This document shows positions 8,182 to 17,643 of a stretch of DNA of 64,000 nucleotides, piece by piece. The translations under genes and the position numbers were made by a program. Each line of letters begins with the position of its first letter. Position 1 is the first letter of the stretch. A model generated the notes under the pieces. The model saw only the letters and a list, made by a program, of their open reading frames with translations, had not been told where the DNA came from and searched no databases. Location: assembly GCF_038070315.1 (NCBI RefSeq), contig NZ_JBBPCC010000002.1, positions 186,001 through 250,000 of the forward strand, read 5' to 3'. The DNA comes from Paenibacillus_G filicis (lineage in GTDB: Bacteria > Bacillota > Bacilli > Paenibacillales > NBRC-103111).

Positions 8182-11100
8182 TATCCAAGCTCCAGAAAGG
8201 CCGCCATCGCCTGAATGGTGCTGTCCTCATACACATCCAGCCCTGACGCCGGGAGTCCCTGCTTCTCCAGCTCGACGATCAGCTTGATCGCCAGAATGGA
8301 ATGACCCCCTATTTCGAAGAAGTCATCCTCGACATGCACCTCATCGATGCCCAGCAGTGTGCACACAGCCTGCCCCACCTGCGACTCCAAGCTCGTCGAA
8401 GCCCCCTTCACCCGGAAAGCCTCTACAGCCGGTTGACCTACACTTGCAGCTGCCATAACGGCCGACCTGGCCAACTGGAGCTGCTGAAGCACAACCTCCG
8501 AGAACCGGATTGGCAGGCGCTCCAACTGGTCGTACGCCGCATGACCGGCATTCAATTCCCCGATGACAACCCGCGACTGACCGCTTTGCAGGGCCGAACT
8601 GAGCATATCCAGCGCGTCCTTCGTGCCGATGGCTTGGAAGAAGGTAGCGGCCGCACCGTAATCCACGGCCATCCCGGTTTCCTTCCAGCTGGTCCAATTC
8701 ACGCTGAGAGCCGTCTTGCCCCTGCTTCTCCGGTAGGCAGCGAAGGCGTCCAGATAACTGTTCCCAGCCGTATAATCGGCTTGTCCCGCAGCTCCTCCGA
8801 ATGTGGCGATCGAGGAGAACAGCACAAAGAAGGAAAGCGGCTCCTCTGCCGTAACTTGATCAAGCACCCACGTCCCGGTCACCTTAGGCTGCAGCACCTC
8901 CCGGAATAGGTGGGCCTCCCTGCGGGCAAGAAAACCGTCCCCAGCTACGCCCGCCGCATGTATGACGCCATCAATTGGGCCGAAGAGCGCCCGGATCTCC
9001 GATACTACGCCTTGCATTTGCATCCAATCAGCCGTGTCCGCCGCAAAGAGAGCCACTCGCGAACCATGCTGCTCCAGATGCTGTATCGTCCGAATGAGGT
9101 TCACATGCTTGCCTGTTCCCTCAGCCACGATAGCAGCCCACTCGCTCCGGTCTGGAACTGTCTTCCTGCTGACGAGTGCGAGCTGAACCGGATGCTCCCT
9201 GCCGAGGAAACGGGCCAATTCAATCCCTAGTCCTCCCGTCCCGCCGGTGATCAGATACGTTCCCCCCGGCTTGATTGGATAGGCACTGCTCTCCTCTTCG
9301 GCGGGCAGTTCCAGGACATCCAGCATCTCGATATAAGCCTGCCCGTTGCGGTAGGCCGTTACGGAAGGTCTCTCTGTGCGCATCAACTGATCATACAAAT
9401 GCTCCGGGGACATGGCCTCATCCAGATCGATGCCATAGGTCCGAAGCTGCAAGTGCTCTTCTCCGATCACCTTGCCCAGCCCCGATAGTGCGGCCTGTTC
9501 AGGAAGCGGCCGATCATCCTCCGCTACAGGATAAGCCCGGCTCGTTACGATGTATAGGTCCGCCGTATGCCTGAGCTTGATCGCATCCAGAGCCCGTACC
9601 AGATGGTACACACTCCAGACTCCTTGGTTCTGGGCGGCCTCCAGCTCTTCCGGTGTGGTGGAAGGCGAGGCTGAAGGCGGCGTCAAGTGGTGCACGATAT
9701 GGGAAAGCGGATTACGGCTCACAACCTCCGCCAGCTTCCTGTAATCTTCAGCGCTATCGCCTACGGTATAATGATCCGTTCCCTTGGCTTCAAAGCGGGA
9801 CCCAGACTCCACCTCGATCAGCTGCCAACCCCGTTCCCGGTACAGGCGGGCCAGCTCGACCGTATGTGCTCCGCCAAACAGCAGCACCGTGCCTGCGACC
9901 GGACGCGCCTGCCATCCGACAGTCTCCTCCCCCCAAGGCACCCACACAACCCGATGCAGGCGGTTGTGGTCAAGATTCAGCGCTTTGACGATCACCGTCA
10001 AATCCTGGACCCGCTTGAGCGTGAAATCCTCAATCTCCACCAGCACTTCTCCACCGGCACTCAAGATCTTGATATCATATCCCACCGTACCGCTCGCTTC
10101 GTGGCCTTCCGGCTTGCGGCTCAGATGACTGTACAGCCTGCCGCTCAGCGGAGCATACACCTGCACCCGCTTGTAGGAGAGAGGAAGATATACATGCTCG
10201 TCCTCTACGTAAGAGGACGTACACAGCTCCAGCAGTGCTGGATGCAGTGTGTACGTGGCGAGGTCGCCATGGAATCGCTCGTCGAGCTCGAGGCTGATCA
10301 GCGATTCTCCGTGGCCATATGCGTAGCTCTCGATGCCTTGCCAGCGCAACCCGAACCCGGCTGTCCGGGGATTGGCCCCCCCTTGCTCGATCGTGACAGA
10401 GCGCTGGCTGCAATTACGGCGCAGCTCCAACAGATCGGCCATCGGGGGGCGACTATCCCCCCGGCTGGTGGCCAGGCAAGTCGCATGAACCGTCCAGTCC
10501 GCGTCCGCACCCGCCTGGCTCCTGCAGCTCTCGCTGCGAATCCGCAGAACCCCGCTGTCGATATCGATGACGGTACGAAGTCGCCGTACTGTCTCCGGAC
10601 CCAGAAGCAAGGGAGCGTGGAACCGAACATCCCGCAGCTCTACAGTCGCATCTTCTCCATACGCCCGCGCAGCAAACGCCGCCATGTCCAGGAACGAGGT
10701 GCCCGGCAGCAGATAATGCCCCTGAATGCGATGCTCCTCCAGTTCCCAGCAATCCTCTACGCTGACTTCCGTCTCCAGGATCCACCGCTGTGCTGACTTC
10801 TCCACGAATCTGCGCATAAGCGGGTGAAACGGTCTGGCAGCCCCCGTCCGTCCGGCAGAACCTGCGATGTCGCCCGCATCCAGCTTAGCCCGCCGGGACA
10901 TGTCTTCCCGTTCGCTTGCCGTCCATATGGACAACTGCTCCAGCGGCACGTTTGGCTGTTGAAGTCCCTGCTCGTATATTGCCAGCAGACGCTCTGCGAG
11001 CTGCTCAGCCGTTTGCCTGCTGTACATTAGCTCAGGATAGGACAGGGTGAGTGACAAACGCGACCCTTCCCGCCCGAAACGGAAGACCAAATCTGCCTGC

Positions 11101-11669
11101 ACAGACGACAGATATGCCGTCAGATGAACCTCGTCATACACGACAAAGACTGGCAGCATGGGAAAGCCCTCTGCATGGACCGGAAGCCCGAACCGCTCGG
11201 CCAGCAGTTCGATCGGGTAGTTCTGATGGGTGACGGCTTCGGTCACCGTCTGCTTGGAAGCTCCGAGCAGTTCCTTGAACGAACGACCCGGATCGATGGC
11301 TTGCCATAGTGGAACGGCTGTGTTCAGCACGATCGAGCCCTGATGCTGAGCTCGGAAGGCCGGCATACCGATGGCAGCATCTCGCTGATCCGTGTAAGCG
11401 GACAGCAGGTACTGAATGCCGGCGAGCAGAATCACATACACGGCGGAATCCGATCCGCCCGCAACGGATAGCATTCGATTCGCCACGGACTCCGACAGGT
11501 CCAATACCAATTCTCCCCGTTCCACTGGGGAGAAGGCCGGCAAGGACCGGTCCGCTGGAAAGCGGCTTAAACGGAATCGTCCTTCCAGCTTTCGCAGCCA
11601 GTAAGCCTTGGACTCGTCCAGCTTGCCGCTGTTCAGCCAAATATTTCGCTGCAGCATATCTATCGTCAT
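8181..11669 (-). CDS. PKS protein: half condensation domain, DH, KR, carrier protein
   Basis: A 1162-residue megasynthase part with no ketosynthase. Residues 1-255 match only the C-terminal half of an NRPS condensation domain: the reading starts after the place of HHxxxDG, which is absent. Then comes a dehydratase (about 285-555) with HRIQGHYLLPG (His313); the second catalytic position reads HPALLE, with Glu481 in place of the usual Asp. The ketoreductase (about 575-1045) has TGGTGGLG and the Ser953/Tyr966/Asn970 set. The carrier domain (about 1095-1160) reads FEIGGHSI, with Ser1124 for phosphopantetheine. The ATG at 11669 follows GAGGAGG; the longer frame would overlap the upstream gene. The missing KS may be supplied by the protein at 14880-17642. 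Confidence 0.9.
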   Translation of the reverse strand: MTIDMLQRNIWLNSGKLDESKAYWLRKLEGRFRLSRFPADRSLPAFSPVERGELVLDLSESVANRMLSVAGGSDSAVYVILLAGIQYLLSAYTDQRDAAIGMPAFRAQHQGSIVLNTAVPLWQAIDPGRSFKELLGASKQTVTEAVTHQNYPIELLAERFGLPVHAEGFPMLPVFVVYDEVHLTAYLSSVQADLVFRFGREGSRLSLTLSYPELMYSRQTAEQLAERLLAIYEQGLQQPNVPLEQLSIWTASEREDMSRRAKLDAGDIAGSAGRTGAARPFHPLMRRFVEKSAQRWILETEVSVEDCWELEEHRIQGHYLLPGTSFLDMAAFAARAYGEDATVELRDVRFHAPLLLGPETVRRLRTVIDIDSGVLRIRSESCRSQAGADADWTVHATCLATSRGDSRPPMADLLELRRNCSQRSVTIEQGGANPRTAGFGLRWQGIESYAYGHGESLISLELDERFHGDLATYTLHPALLELCTSSYVEDEHVYLPLSYKRVQVYAPLSGRLYSHLSRKPEGHEASGTVGYDIKILSAGGEVLVEIEDFTLKRVQDLTVIVKALNLDHNRLHRVVWVPWGEETVGWQARPVAGTVLLFGGAHTVELARLYRERGWQLIEVESGSRFEAKGTDHYTVGDSAEDYRKLAEVVSRNPLSHIVHHLTPPSASPSTTPEELEAAQNQGVWSVYHLVRALDAIKLRHTADLYIVTSRAYPVAEDDRPLPEQAALSGLGKVIGEEHLQLRTYGIDLDEAMSPEHLYDQLMRTERPSVTAYRNGQAYIEMLDVLELPAEEESSAYPIKPGGTYLITGGTGGLGIELARFLGREHPVQLALVSRKTVPDRSEWAAIVAEGTGKHVNLIRTIQHLEQHGSRVALFAADTADWMQMQGVVSEIRALFGPIDGVIHAAGVAGDGFLARREAHLFREVLQPKVTGTWVLDQVTAEEPLSFFVLFSSIATFGGAAGQADYTAGNSYLDAFAAYRRSRGKTALSVNWTSWKETGMAVDYGAAATFFQAIGTKDALDMLSSALQSGQSRVVIGELNAGHAAYDQLERLPIRFSEVVLQQLQLARSAVMAAASVGQPAVEAFRVKGASTSLESQVGQAVCTLLGIDEVHVEDDFFEIGGHSILAIKLIVELEKQGLPASGLDVYEDSTIQAMAAFLELG

Positions 11670-11688
11670 CGCTACATATCCTCCTCTG

Positions 11689-14600
11689 CTAAAAGAAAAA
11701 ATCGATAGCGCCAGTTTCCGCCGCTGCACTCTTTGTCACTGCTGTGTTTGCCTGCTGCCAGGACAGCTCCCGGATCGGAGTCTCCGGAGAGCGGAGCAGT
11801 TCGCCAAGCAGCTCCTCATAATGAGCAGCCATCTTCCTTGCCGTATCCTCCTCGAACAAGTCCAAGCTGTAATTCCAATGCAGCTGGAATTCGCTCCCCG
11901 TACGCTTCGCCTCCACAACAAGCTCAAACCGGGCCAGATGCAGCTCAATCGGATAAGGAGTAATGCGGCAGCCTGGCAGGTACAGCTCCTGCTCCTCGAA
12001 GTTCAAATAGCTGAACATCACCTGGAACAGCGGCTGGCGCTTGCTGCGCTTGGCCTTCACGACCACTTCCTCGAAGCGGTCGGCCGGATAGTCCTCATGC
12101 GCGTAGCACTGGAGCACGCGTTCCCGGACTTCCCTCAGGAAGGCCAAGAACGTTTTGCCCCCGGCCGGGAAGCTGCGGAGCGCAAGCGTCTGGGCGAACA
12201 TCCCCGGCATACGCTCCAGCTCCGCCGAGCCCCGGCCCGCGCTGAGCGATCCGACGACAAGGTCGGACTGGCCGGTATACAAGTGCAGCAGAACGTTGAA
12301 AGCCGCAAGCAGAATCATATAGGCGGAGGAGCCGGACTGCACGGCCAGCCGATTCACCGATTGCACCAAGTCCTCGTCCAGTACGGACCACAGCGTCCCG
12401 CCCTGTCCGCTCAATCGCGAGGGCCGGGGGCGATCCGTGGGCAGATTCAGCACGGCCACCTCGCCTTCGAATACCCCACTCCAAAACCGGTCCAGCTTGT
12501 CAAGCCTCCCCTCATCGAGAAAGCCTTGCTGCCAGACTGCGTAGTCCTTATACTGCAGCTTCGGCTTTTCAAGCTTGGCGCCCTCGTACAAGAGGGCCAG
12601 CTCTCTCAGCACCGGCTCGATGGAGGCACCATCGAAAATCAGATGGTGAGCATCGAAGAGCAGCAGATGCCTGCTCTCTCTCAGCTTCAACAGCTCAAGG
12701 CGAAGCAGCGGAGCAGAGCCCAAATCGAAGGGCCGGACGAACTCCCGGATCGCCGCCTCCACCTCATGCTCCTCCGCAGCCGTAACCGGAAGATGGAGGT
12801 CCACCCGCTCCGCTATTCGTTGTGCGGGCTCGTCTCCGTTCCACTCGAAGGATGTCCGAAAGACATCGTAACGCTGCACCAGCACCTGCGCCGCTTCCTC
12901 TAGCCGGCCCGTGTGCAGACTTCCCTCGATCAGGAATGCCCCCGGCATGTTCCAAGCAGTCTTCCGAGCATCCATCACGCTCAGGATATACATCCACCTC
13001 TGGGATGCGGATAACGGATAGGTCTCCCTCCGCTCCACCGGAGCGATCGGATGTGAGGCTTGCCGCCCAGCCGCTTCGATGCGGACAGCCAGACGTCTCA
13101 CCGTCGGATGATCGAATACCTCAAGCAAGGGAAGCTCGACTCCGAGCGCTTGGCGGATCCGGGAGACCAGCCAATTGGCCTTCAGCGAGTGGCCTCCCCA
13201 CTCGAAGAAATGGTCGTCTATGCCGATGTCATGCTGATTCAGCGCTTCCCGCCAGATTGGAAGCAGAAGCTGCTCGGCAGCGGTATGGGGCACATGGCCA
13301 CCGCCCCTTGCTTGACTTAGGCGAGCAGGCTGCGAAAGCGCCTTACGGTCGACTTTGCCATTGGACGTCAGCGGCAGCCGGTCCAGCAGTATGAAGCGTG
13401 CCGGAATCATATAGGCCGGGAGCGATTGCTCCAGGAAGGCTGCCAGCGCCTCTTCCTCAAGCCTCTCCTCTTCGCCCACGATATAAGCGCACAGCTCCAC
13501 ATCATCCCGCGGGTCGCGTAGAACGATCACTTCCGCAGCCTGCACCGCCGGATACGCCAGCAGACGGGAGCGGATCTCGCCCAGCTCGATGCGGTACCCT
13601 CGGATCTTCACCTGATGATCGAGGCGGCCAAGGAAGACGAGCTCGCCGTCTTCCCGCCTGCGGACGAGATCGCCGGTTTTGTACATCCTGCCGTTCTTGG
13701 CAAACGGGTCCGGGAGGAAGGACTGCCTGGTGAGCTCCGCCTGACTCAGATAGCCCCGGCCAACCCCCTGGCCGTAAATATATAACTCGCCCGCTTCTCC
13801 GTCCGCTGCAGGCTCTCCCCGCTCATTGAGCACATACACACCCTGACCGGATAAAGGCCGTCCGATCGGCACAGCCCCTTCCCGCTGTACCTGGGCGGGC
13901 AGAATCGTATAGGCAAGCGAATCGACGCAGCATTCTGTCGGTCCATAAATATTGGTCACCACGGGCATATGCTCCCGCATGGAGCCCAAAAAGCCGTTCA
14001 CTGCAGCCCACGTCAGCTCTTCGCCGCCGATAATCAGCTCCTTCACCCCGATTGCTTTCCCCAAAGCATCGATGGCATACGTGAGCATGCTCAGATGAGC
14101 CGGTGTTCCATCGGAGATATCAATGGCATGCTCATGAAGGTAAGCGGCCAGCCCGCGCCCGTCGATACGCAACTGCTCCGGAACGACGTACAGGGTATGT
14201 CCGTTCAACAAGGCACCGAAGATCTGCTGCACCGATGCGTCGAAATAGTATGGCGCAACCAGCGAAATTCGCAGCCCCTCGCCATAGCGGCTATAGATTT
14301 GCCTGTACAGCCCGGCCATCAGATTCAGTACATTCCGATGCTCGATCATCACGCCTTTGGGCGTACCGGTCGTGCCGGAGGTGTACAGCAGATAACTGAG
14401 CGCCCCGGCAGAGACGAGGGTCAGCGCTTCCGGTTGCTCTTCTTCGCTGCCGATCTCCTCCAAGACCCAGACAGTGCCCGGATAGCCATCCAGGAGCTCT
14501 TGGTACTTTTGCTGAACCAGCACACCACGCGCTGCGCTATCCGACAGCATATAGCGGATTCGCTCCGCAGGCGCTTTCGGATCGATCGGCATATAAGCCG

Positions 14601-14862
14601 CTCCGGCTTTCAGAATCCCGAAGATGCCTGCCACCATGCCGAAGCTGCGGTCGGTCAACAGTCCCACAGCCTGATCCGGCCTTATGTCCCCCGCTGACAG
14701 CACAGCGGCAATCCCATTGGCGCTATGATTCAGCATCCTGTACGTGTACTCCGTACCGTCCGCATAGACGGCCGGCCGATCCGGCGTCCGATCCACCTGC
14801 TCGGCAAATCGTCCATGGATCGTAGCGGAGGGTTCCATCACCATCGATATATCACCGTTCAC
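11689..14862 (-). CDS. NRPS: A(Gln-like)-PCP-C
   Basis: A 1057-residue NRPS that begins directly with an adenylation domain (about 10-515), with YTSGTTGTPKG, YGPTE, YKTGD and NGKVDRK. The residues at the Stachelhaus positions read DAQDIGIVD plus Lys, close to the Gln code DAQDLGVVDK. A peptidyl carrier (about 525-595, Ser559 in GGHSLKA) and a complete condensation domain (about 610-1040, HHLIFDG at 739-745) follow. GTG at 14862 is favoured because AAGGAGG lies 11 bp upstream; the TTG at 14883 overlaps that site. The order A-PCP-C, with the condensation domain last, means it must join with partial domains in the neighbouring proteins or act out of order. Confidence 0.92.
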   Translation of the reverse strand: MNGDISMVMEPSATIHGRFAEQVDRTPDRPAVYADGTEYTYRMLNHSANGIAAVLSAGDIRPDQAVGLLTDRSFGMVAGIFGILKAGAAYMPIDPKAPAERIRYMLSDSAARGVLVQQKYQELLDGYPGTVWVLEEIGSEEEQPEALTLVSAGALSYLLYTSGTTGTPKGVMIEHRNVLNLMAGLYRQIYSRYGEGLRISLVAPYYFDASVQQIFGALLNGHTLYVVPEQLRIDGRGLAAYLHEHAIDISDGTPAHLSMLTYAIDALGKAIGVKELIIGGEELTWAAVNGFLGSMREHMPVVTNIYGPTECCVDSLAYTILPAQVQREGAVPIGRPLSGQGVYVLNERGEPAADGEAGELYIYGQGVGRGYLSQAELTRQSFLPDPFAKNGRMYKTGDLVRRREDGELVFLGRLDHQVKIRGYRIELGEIRSRLLAYPAVQAAEVIVLRDPRDDVELCAYIVGEEERLEEEALAAFLEQSLPAYMIPARFILLDRLPLTSNGKVDRKALSQPARLSQARGGGHVPHTAAEQLLLPIWREALNQHDIGIDDHFFEWGGHSLKANWLVSRIRQALGVELPLLEVFDHPTVRRLAVRIEAAGRQASHPIAPVERRETYPLSASQRWMYILSVMDARKTAWNMPGAFLIEGSLHTGRLEEAAQVLVQRYDVFRTSFEWNGDEPAQRIAERVDLHLPVTAAEEHEVEAAIREFVRPFDLGSAPLLRLELLKLRESRHLLLFDAHHLIFDGASIEPVLRELALLYEGAKLEKPKLQYKDYAVWQQGFLDEGRLDKLDRFWSGVFEGEVAVLNLPTDRPRPSRLSGQGGTLWSVLDEDLVQSVNRLAVQSGSSAYMILLAAFNVLLHLYTGQSDLVVGSLSAGRGSAELERMPGMFAQTLALRSFPAGGKTFLAFLREVRERVLQCYAHEDYPADRFEEVVVKAKRSKRQPLFQVMFSYLNFEEQELYLPGCRITPYPIELHLARFELVVEAKRTGSEFQLHWNYSLDLFEEDTARKMAAHYEELLGELLRSPETPIRELSWQQANTAVTKSAAAETGAIDFFF

Positions 14863-14879
14863 AGGCTCTGTATCCTCCT

Positions 14880-17642
14880 TCAAAATTCCATAAAATCAAT
14901 CGAAAAAGACGGCGTCGCCGGCAGGTCTCCGCTAACAGAGCCAGCAACAGGCAGGGACAGATCACGGATCAGGATGTTCCCGTCTTCCGCGAGGAGCGAC
15001 AGAAGATGCAAATAATCTCCCGCAAACCGCTTGGCGACCTCTTCCGTTAAGCTTTGGGCCGTATACGCAAGCTCAAAATGCAGCTCATCGCCCTTGTTCA
15101 TGCTGTGCAGCGTGTATTGCACAGCTGTCAGGCCCCACCCGGCGGCTTCACTGCTACGGAACGCAAAGCCGGCTTCAAGCTTCAGACCTTCGGCAGCGGG
15201 TCTGGACTCATTCGCATAAATCCCTGCTTCTTGGACTACGGCCTCCACTTCTTCTGCAAAGAAAGCGAATGTTTTATAGCCCTCGGCTTTATTTCGTACA
15301 GCGCTCAAGCAGCCGGACGGCTCCAGGCTCAGATGTCTTCCAACAGCGGGCAGTTGAATGCCGACGCTGACATCAGGCTGTCCGCTGTATTTGGACAACA
15401 GAATCTGATAGGCCGCAAGCAGGAGGATGGCCGGGCTTGTACGGCAGCTCTCGGCAACCTTCTTTAACGCTTTGGTGAGATTGACGTCCGCTTGAAACGC
15501 TACCTGCTGCCGGGTTCTGGGCTCTACGCTCACTGCGACTTCCTCCCAGCCGGACAGCCCTAAGCGGGCTACGGGTTCCCCAAACACTTGGCGGGCGTAG
15601 CGGCTCTCGGCAAAAGGAACCTTCGGCTGCTCTGTTTCTGCTGCGGGAGCTGCCTGCCTCGCCGGAAGCTCGGGAACCTTCAGCCAGCATCTGATCGGAT
15701 CGAACGGGTAGACCGGCAGGCGCACTTTCCTTCGGGCTTGGCCCAAGTACAAGCGTTCCCAGCGGATATCCGCACCCTGCACATACAGATGGGCCAACTC
15801 CCGCAAGCGCTCCGGCACCTGCTCTTCCTTACCGCTGTACAGATCGTCCAGCACGGAGCCCGACTGCCGGGTCAACTCCCGGATGCGGCTTTCCGTTAGC
15901 TCGGCTTCCGATTTGGGTGCCCGGCCTGCGGCCGCGACTTTAACTTTATGAAATCCGTAGTAAACCCCGTCATCCGGAGAAGCGGAAGACGGCTGAGGCT
16001 TCATCCTGCGCAGCACAGTTAGCAGATCCGTCGTACTTTCGGTCACGACCGCCAGTCTGTACGCATAGTGCCCTCGGCCCGTACCTGCCGTATAGCAGAC
16101 ATCGGCCAGATCCAGATCCGGGCGCTTCTCCAAGTGCCCGACGTAGCGCGCAATCAGCTGCTCCATCGCGGTTTCGCTTTTCGCGGATAAGGCGAAGAGC
16201 CGATGCTCCCTCTCTGCAACTGGCTTACTTGACGCTGCCCGGCCTGGGGCTTCCTCCATCACGACATGACAGTTCGTGCCGCTGAAGCCAAACGAGCTGA
16301 CCCCGCAGCGGCGAGGGGAGTTCTCGGACTCCCAGGGAGCCAGCCGATCGTTAAGATACACGGGGGACTGCTCGAAGCTGATCTGCCGGTTGGGAAACTG
16401 AACATGCAGCGTCGGCGGAAGCTCCTGATGCTGCAAGGCGAGCGCAGCCTTCACCACGCTGGCCAGCCCGGCTGCGGCATCGGTATGGCCAATATTCGAC
16501 TTCAGAGAGCCGATGGCACAAAACTGCTTTTTCTTCGTGTAGCGCCGGAAGGCACGCTGAATCCCGTCAATTTCGATAGGATCACCCAGCTTCGTTCCGG
16601 TTCCATGAGCTTCCCAATACGAGATCGTCGCGGGATCAATGCCCGCATCCTTCCAGGACCGGACAATGACATCCTCCTGCGCCTGCGCATTGGGCGCCGT
16701 GATATTGATAGAGTTGCCGTCCTGATTGATCGCGCTCCCCTTGATTACGGCGTAGATGCTGTCCCCGTCCTCCAGCGCCTTATCGAGCGGCTTGATCAGG
16801 ATTGCCGTCACCCCTTCGCTCAGCGCCGTCCCGTCCGCCCGGTCATCGAAAGCCTTGGCTCTGGCATCCGAAGCCTCGATACCGTATTTCACATAGCCGT
16901 CCAGCGGCATCAGCGTCAGCCGCAAGCCGCCGACAAGCGCCTGATCGCATTCGCCAGCTTGCATAGCCTTGCAAGCCAGATGCAGCGCAACCAATGAGGA
17001 AGAGCAGGCGGTATCGACGAGCATGCTTGGCCCCTTCAGATCCAGATAATAAGGAATTCGGCTGGCTATGATCGCGGAGATATTGCCCGCTACGGACATG
17101 TCCAGTGATTCCGGCTCGGTATAGGACACGAACTGCCCGTACATCGGCCAGCCGCTATATCCGATATATAGACCGGTACGCGATCCAGCCAGCGCCTTGC
17201 CCCCATACCCCGCATCCTCCAGCGTATGCCAGGCCACCTCGAGAAACAGCCGCTGGTTGGGGTCCATCAGGCTGGCTTCCTTCGGAGAAATGCCGAAAAA
17301 CCGGTGATCGAACGCGTCGATTCGCTTCAAGTAGCCTGCCTGGCTGTAGGACGTGTCCAGATCCTTCATGTACGTAAACTGCTTCAGACCGTCCACATCC
17401 TGCCACCGTGATTCCGGGAACGGGCCGATGCTGTCCTTACCCTGGCGAAGATTCTCCCAGAACTGCTCCGGATCATCGGCGTCAGGCAGCCGTACGTCCA
17501 TCCCGATGATGGCGAAACTGTCCTTGCGAGGCAGTGCATGCCCCTCGGATTTCAATAGATGCAGCAGCTCAGCGCCGGACTTCTTGTCGAGCTGACCAGC
17601 CCCAATCTGCCTCAATATCGCATGAACCAGTTTGTCGCTCAT
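14880..17642 (-). CDS. PKS protein: ketosynthase followed by a half condensation domain
   Basis: A 920-residue protein. Residues 1-33 (KLVHAILRQIGAGQLD) look like a helical docking element. The ketosynthase (about 40-465) has the full catalytic set: Cys213 in DTACSSS, His346 in EAHGTGT and His386 in NIGH. A post-KS linker ends with YPFDPIRCWL. There is no AT, reductive or carrier domain; instead residues about 720-915 match the C-terminal half of a condensation domain without HHxxxDG. The start ATG 17642 lies one base after the stop of the upstream PKS gene. A KS without a carrier on the same chain must work with carriers of other subunits, most simply that of 8181-11669. Confidence 0.92.
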   Translation of the reverse strand: MSDKLVHAILRQIGAGQLDKKSGAELLHLLKSEGHALPRKDSFAIIGMDVRLPDADDPEQFWENLRQGKDSIGPFPESRWQDVDGLKQFTYMKDLDTSYSQAGYLKRIDAFDHRFFGISPKEASLMDPNQRLFLEVAWHTLEDAGYGGKALAGSRTGLYIGYSGWPMYGQFVSYTEPESLDMSVAGNISAIIASRIPYYLDLKGPSMLVDTACSSSLVALHLACKAMQAGECDQALVGGLRLTLMPLDGYVKYGIEASDARAKAFDDRADGTALSEGVTAILIKPLDKALEDGDSIYAVIKGSAINQDGNSINITAPNAQAQEDVIVRSWKDAGIDPATISYWEAHGTGTKLGDPIEIDGIQRAFRRYTKKKQFCAIGSLKSNIGHTDAAAGLASVVKAALALQHQELPPTLHVQFPNRQISFEQSPVYLNDRLAPWESENSPRRCGVSSFGFSGTNCHVVMEEAPGRAASSKPVAEREHRLFALSAKSETAMEQLIARYVGHLEKRPDLDLADVCYTAGTGRGHYAYRLAVVTESTTDLLTVLRRMKPQPSSASPDDGVYYGFHKVKVAAAGRAPKSEAELTESRIRELTRQSGSVLDDLYSGKEEQVPERLRELAHLYVQGADIRWERLYLGQARRKVRLPVYPFDPIRCWLKVPELPARQAAPAAETEQPKVPFAESRYARQVFGEPVARLGLSGWEEVAVSVEPRTRQQVAFQADVNLTKALKKVAESCRTSPAILLLAAYQILLSKYSGQPDVSVGIQLPAVGRHLSLEPSGCLSAVRNKAEGYKTFAFFAEEVEAVVQEAGIYANESRPAAEGLKLEAGFAFRSSEAAGWGLTAVQYTLHSMNKGDELHFELAYTAQSLTEEVAKRFAGDYLHLLSLLAEDGNILIRDLSLPVAGSVSGDLPATPSFSIDFMEF

Positions 17643-17643
17643 G

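Noticed and set aside
9687..10796. Long plus-strand open frame (369 codons) within the DH region
   Set aside because: It lies antisense to a PKS gene with intact domains; long shadows are common in GC-rich coding DNA. It has no ribosome site and no recognisable motif.
11608..12903. Plus-strand open frame of 431 codons
   Set aside because: Antisense to the condensation domain of the A-PCP-C protein; Leu/Gln-rich composition typical of a shadow frame.
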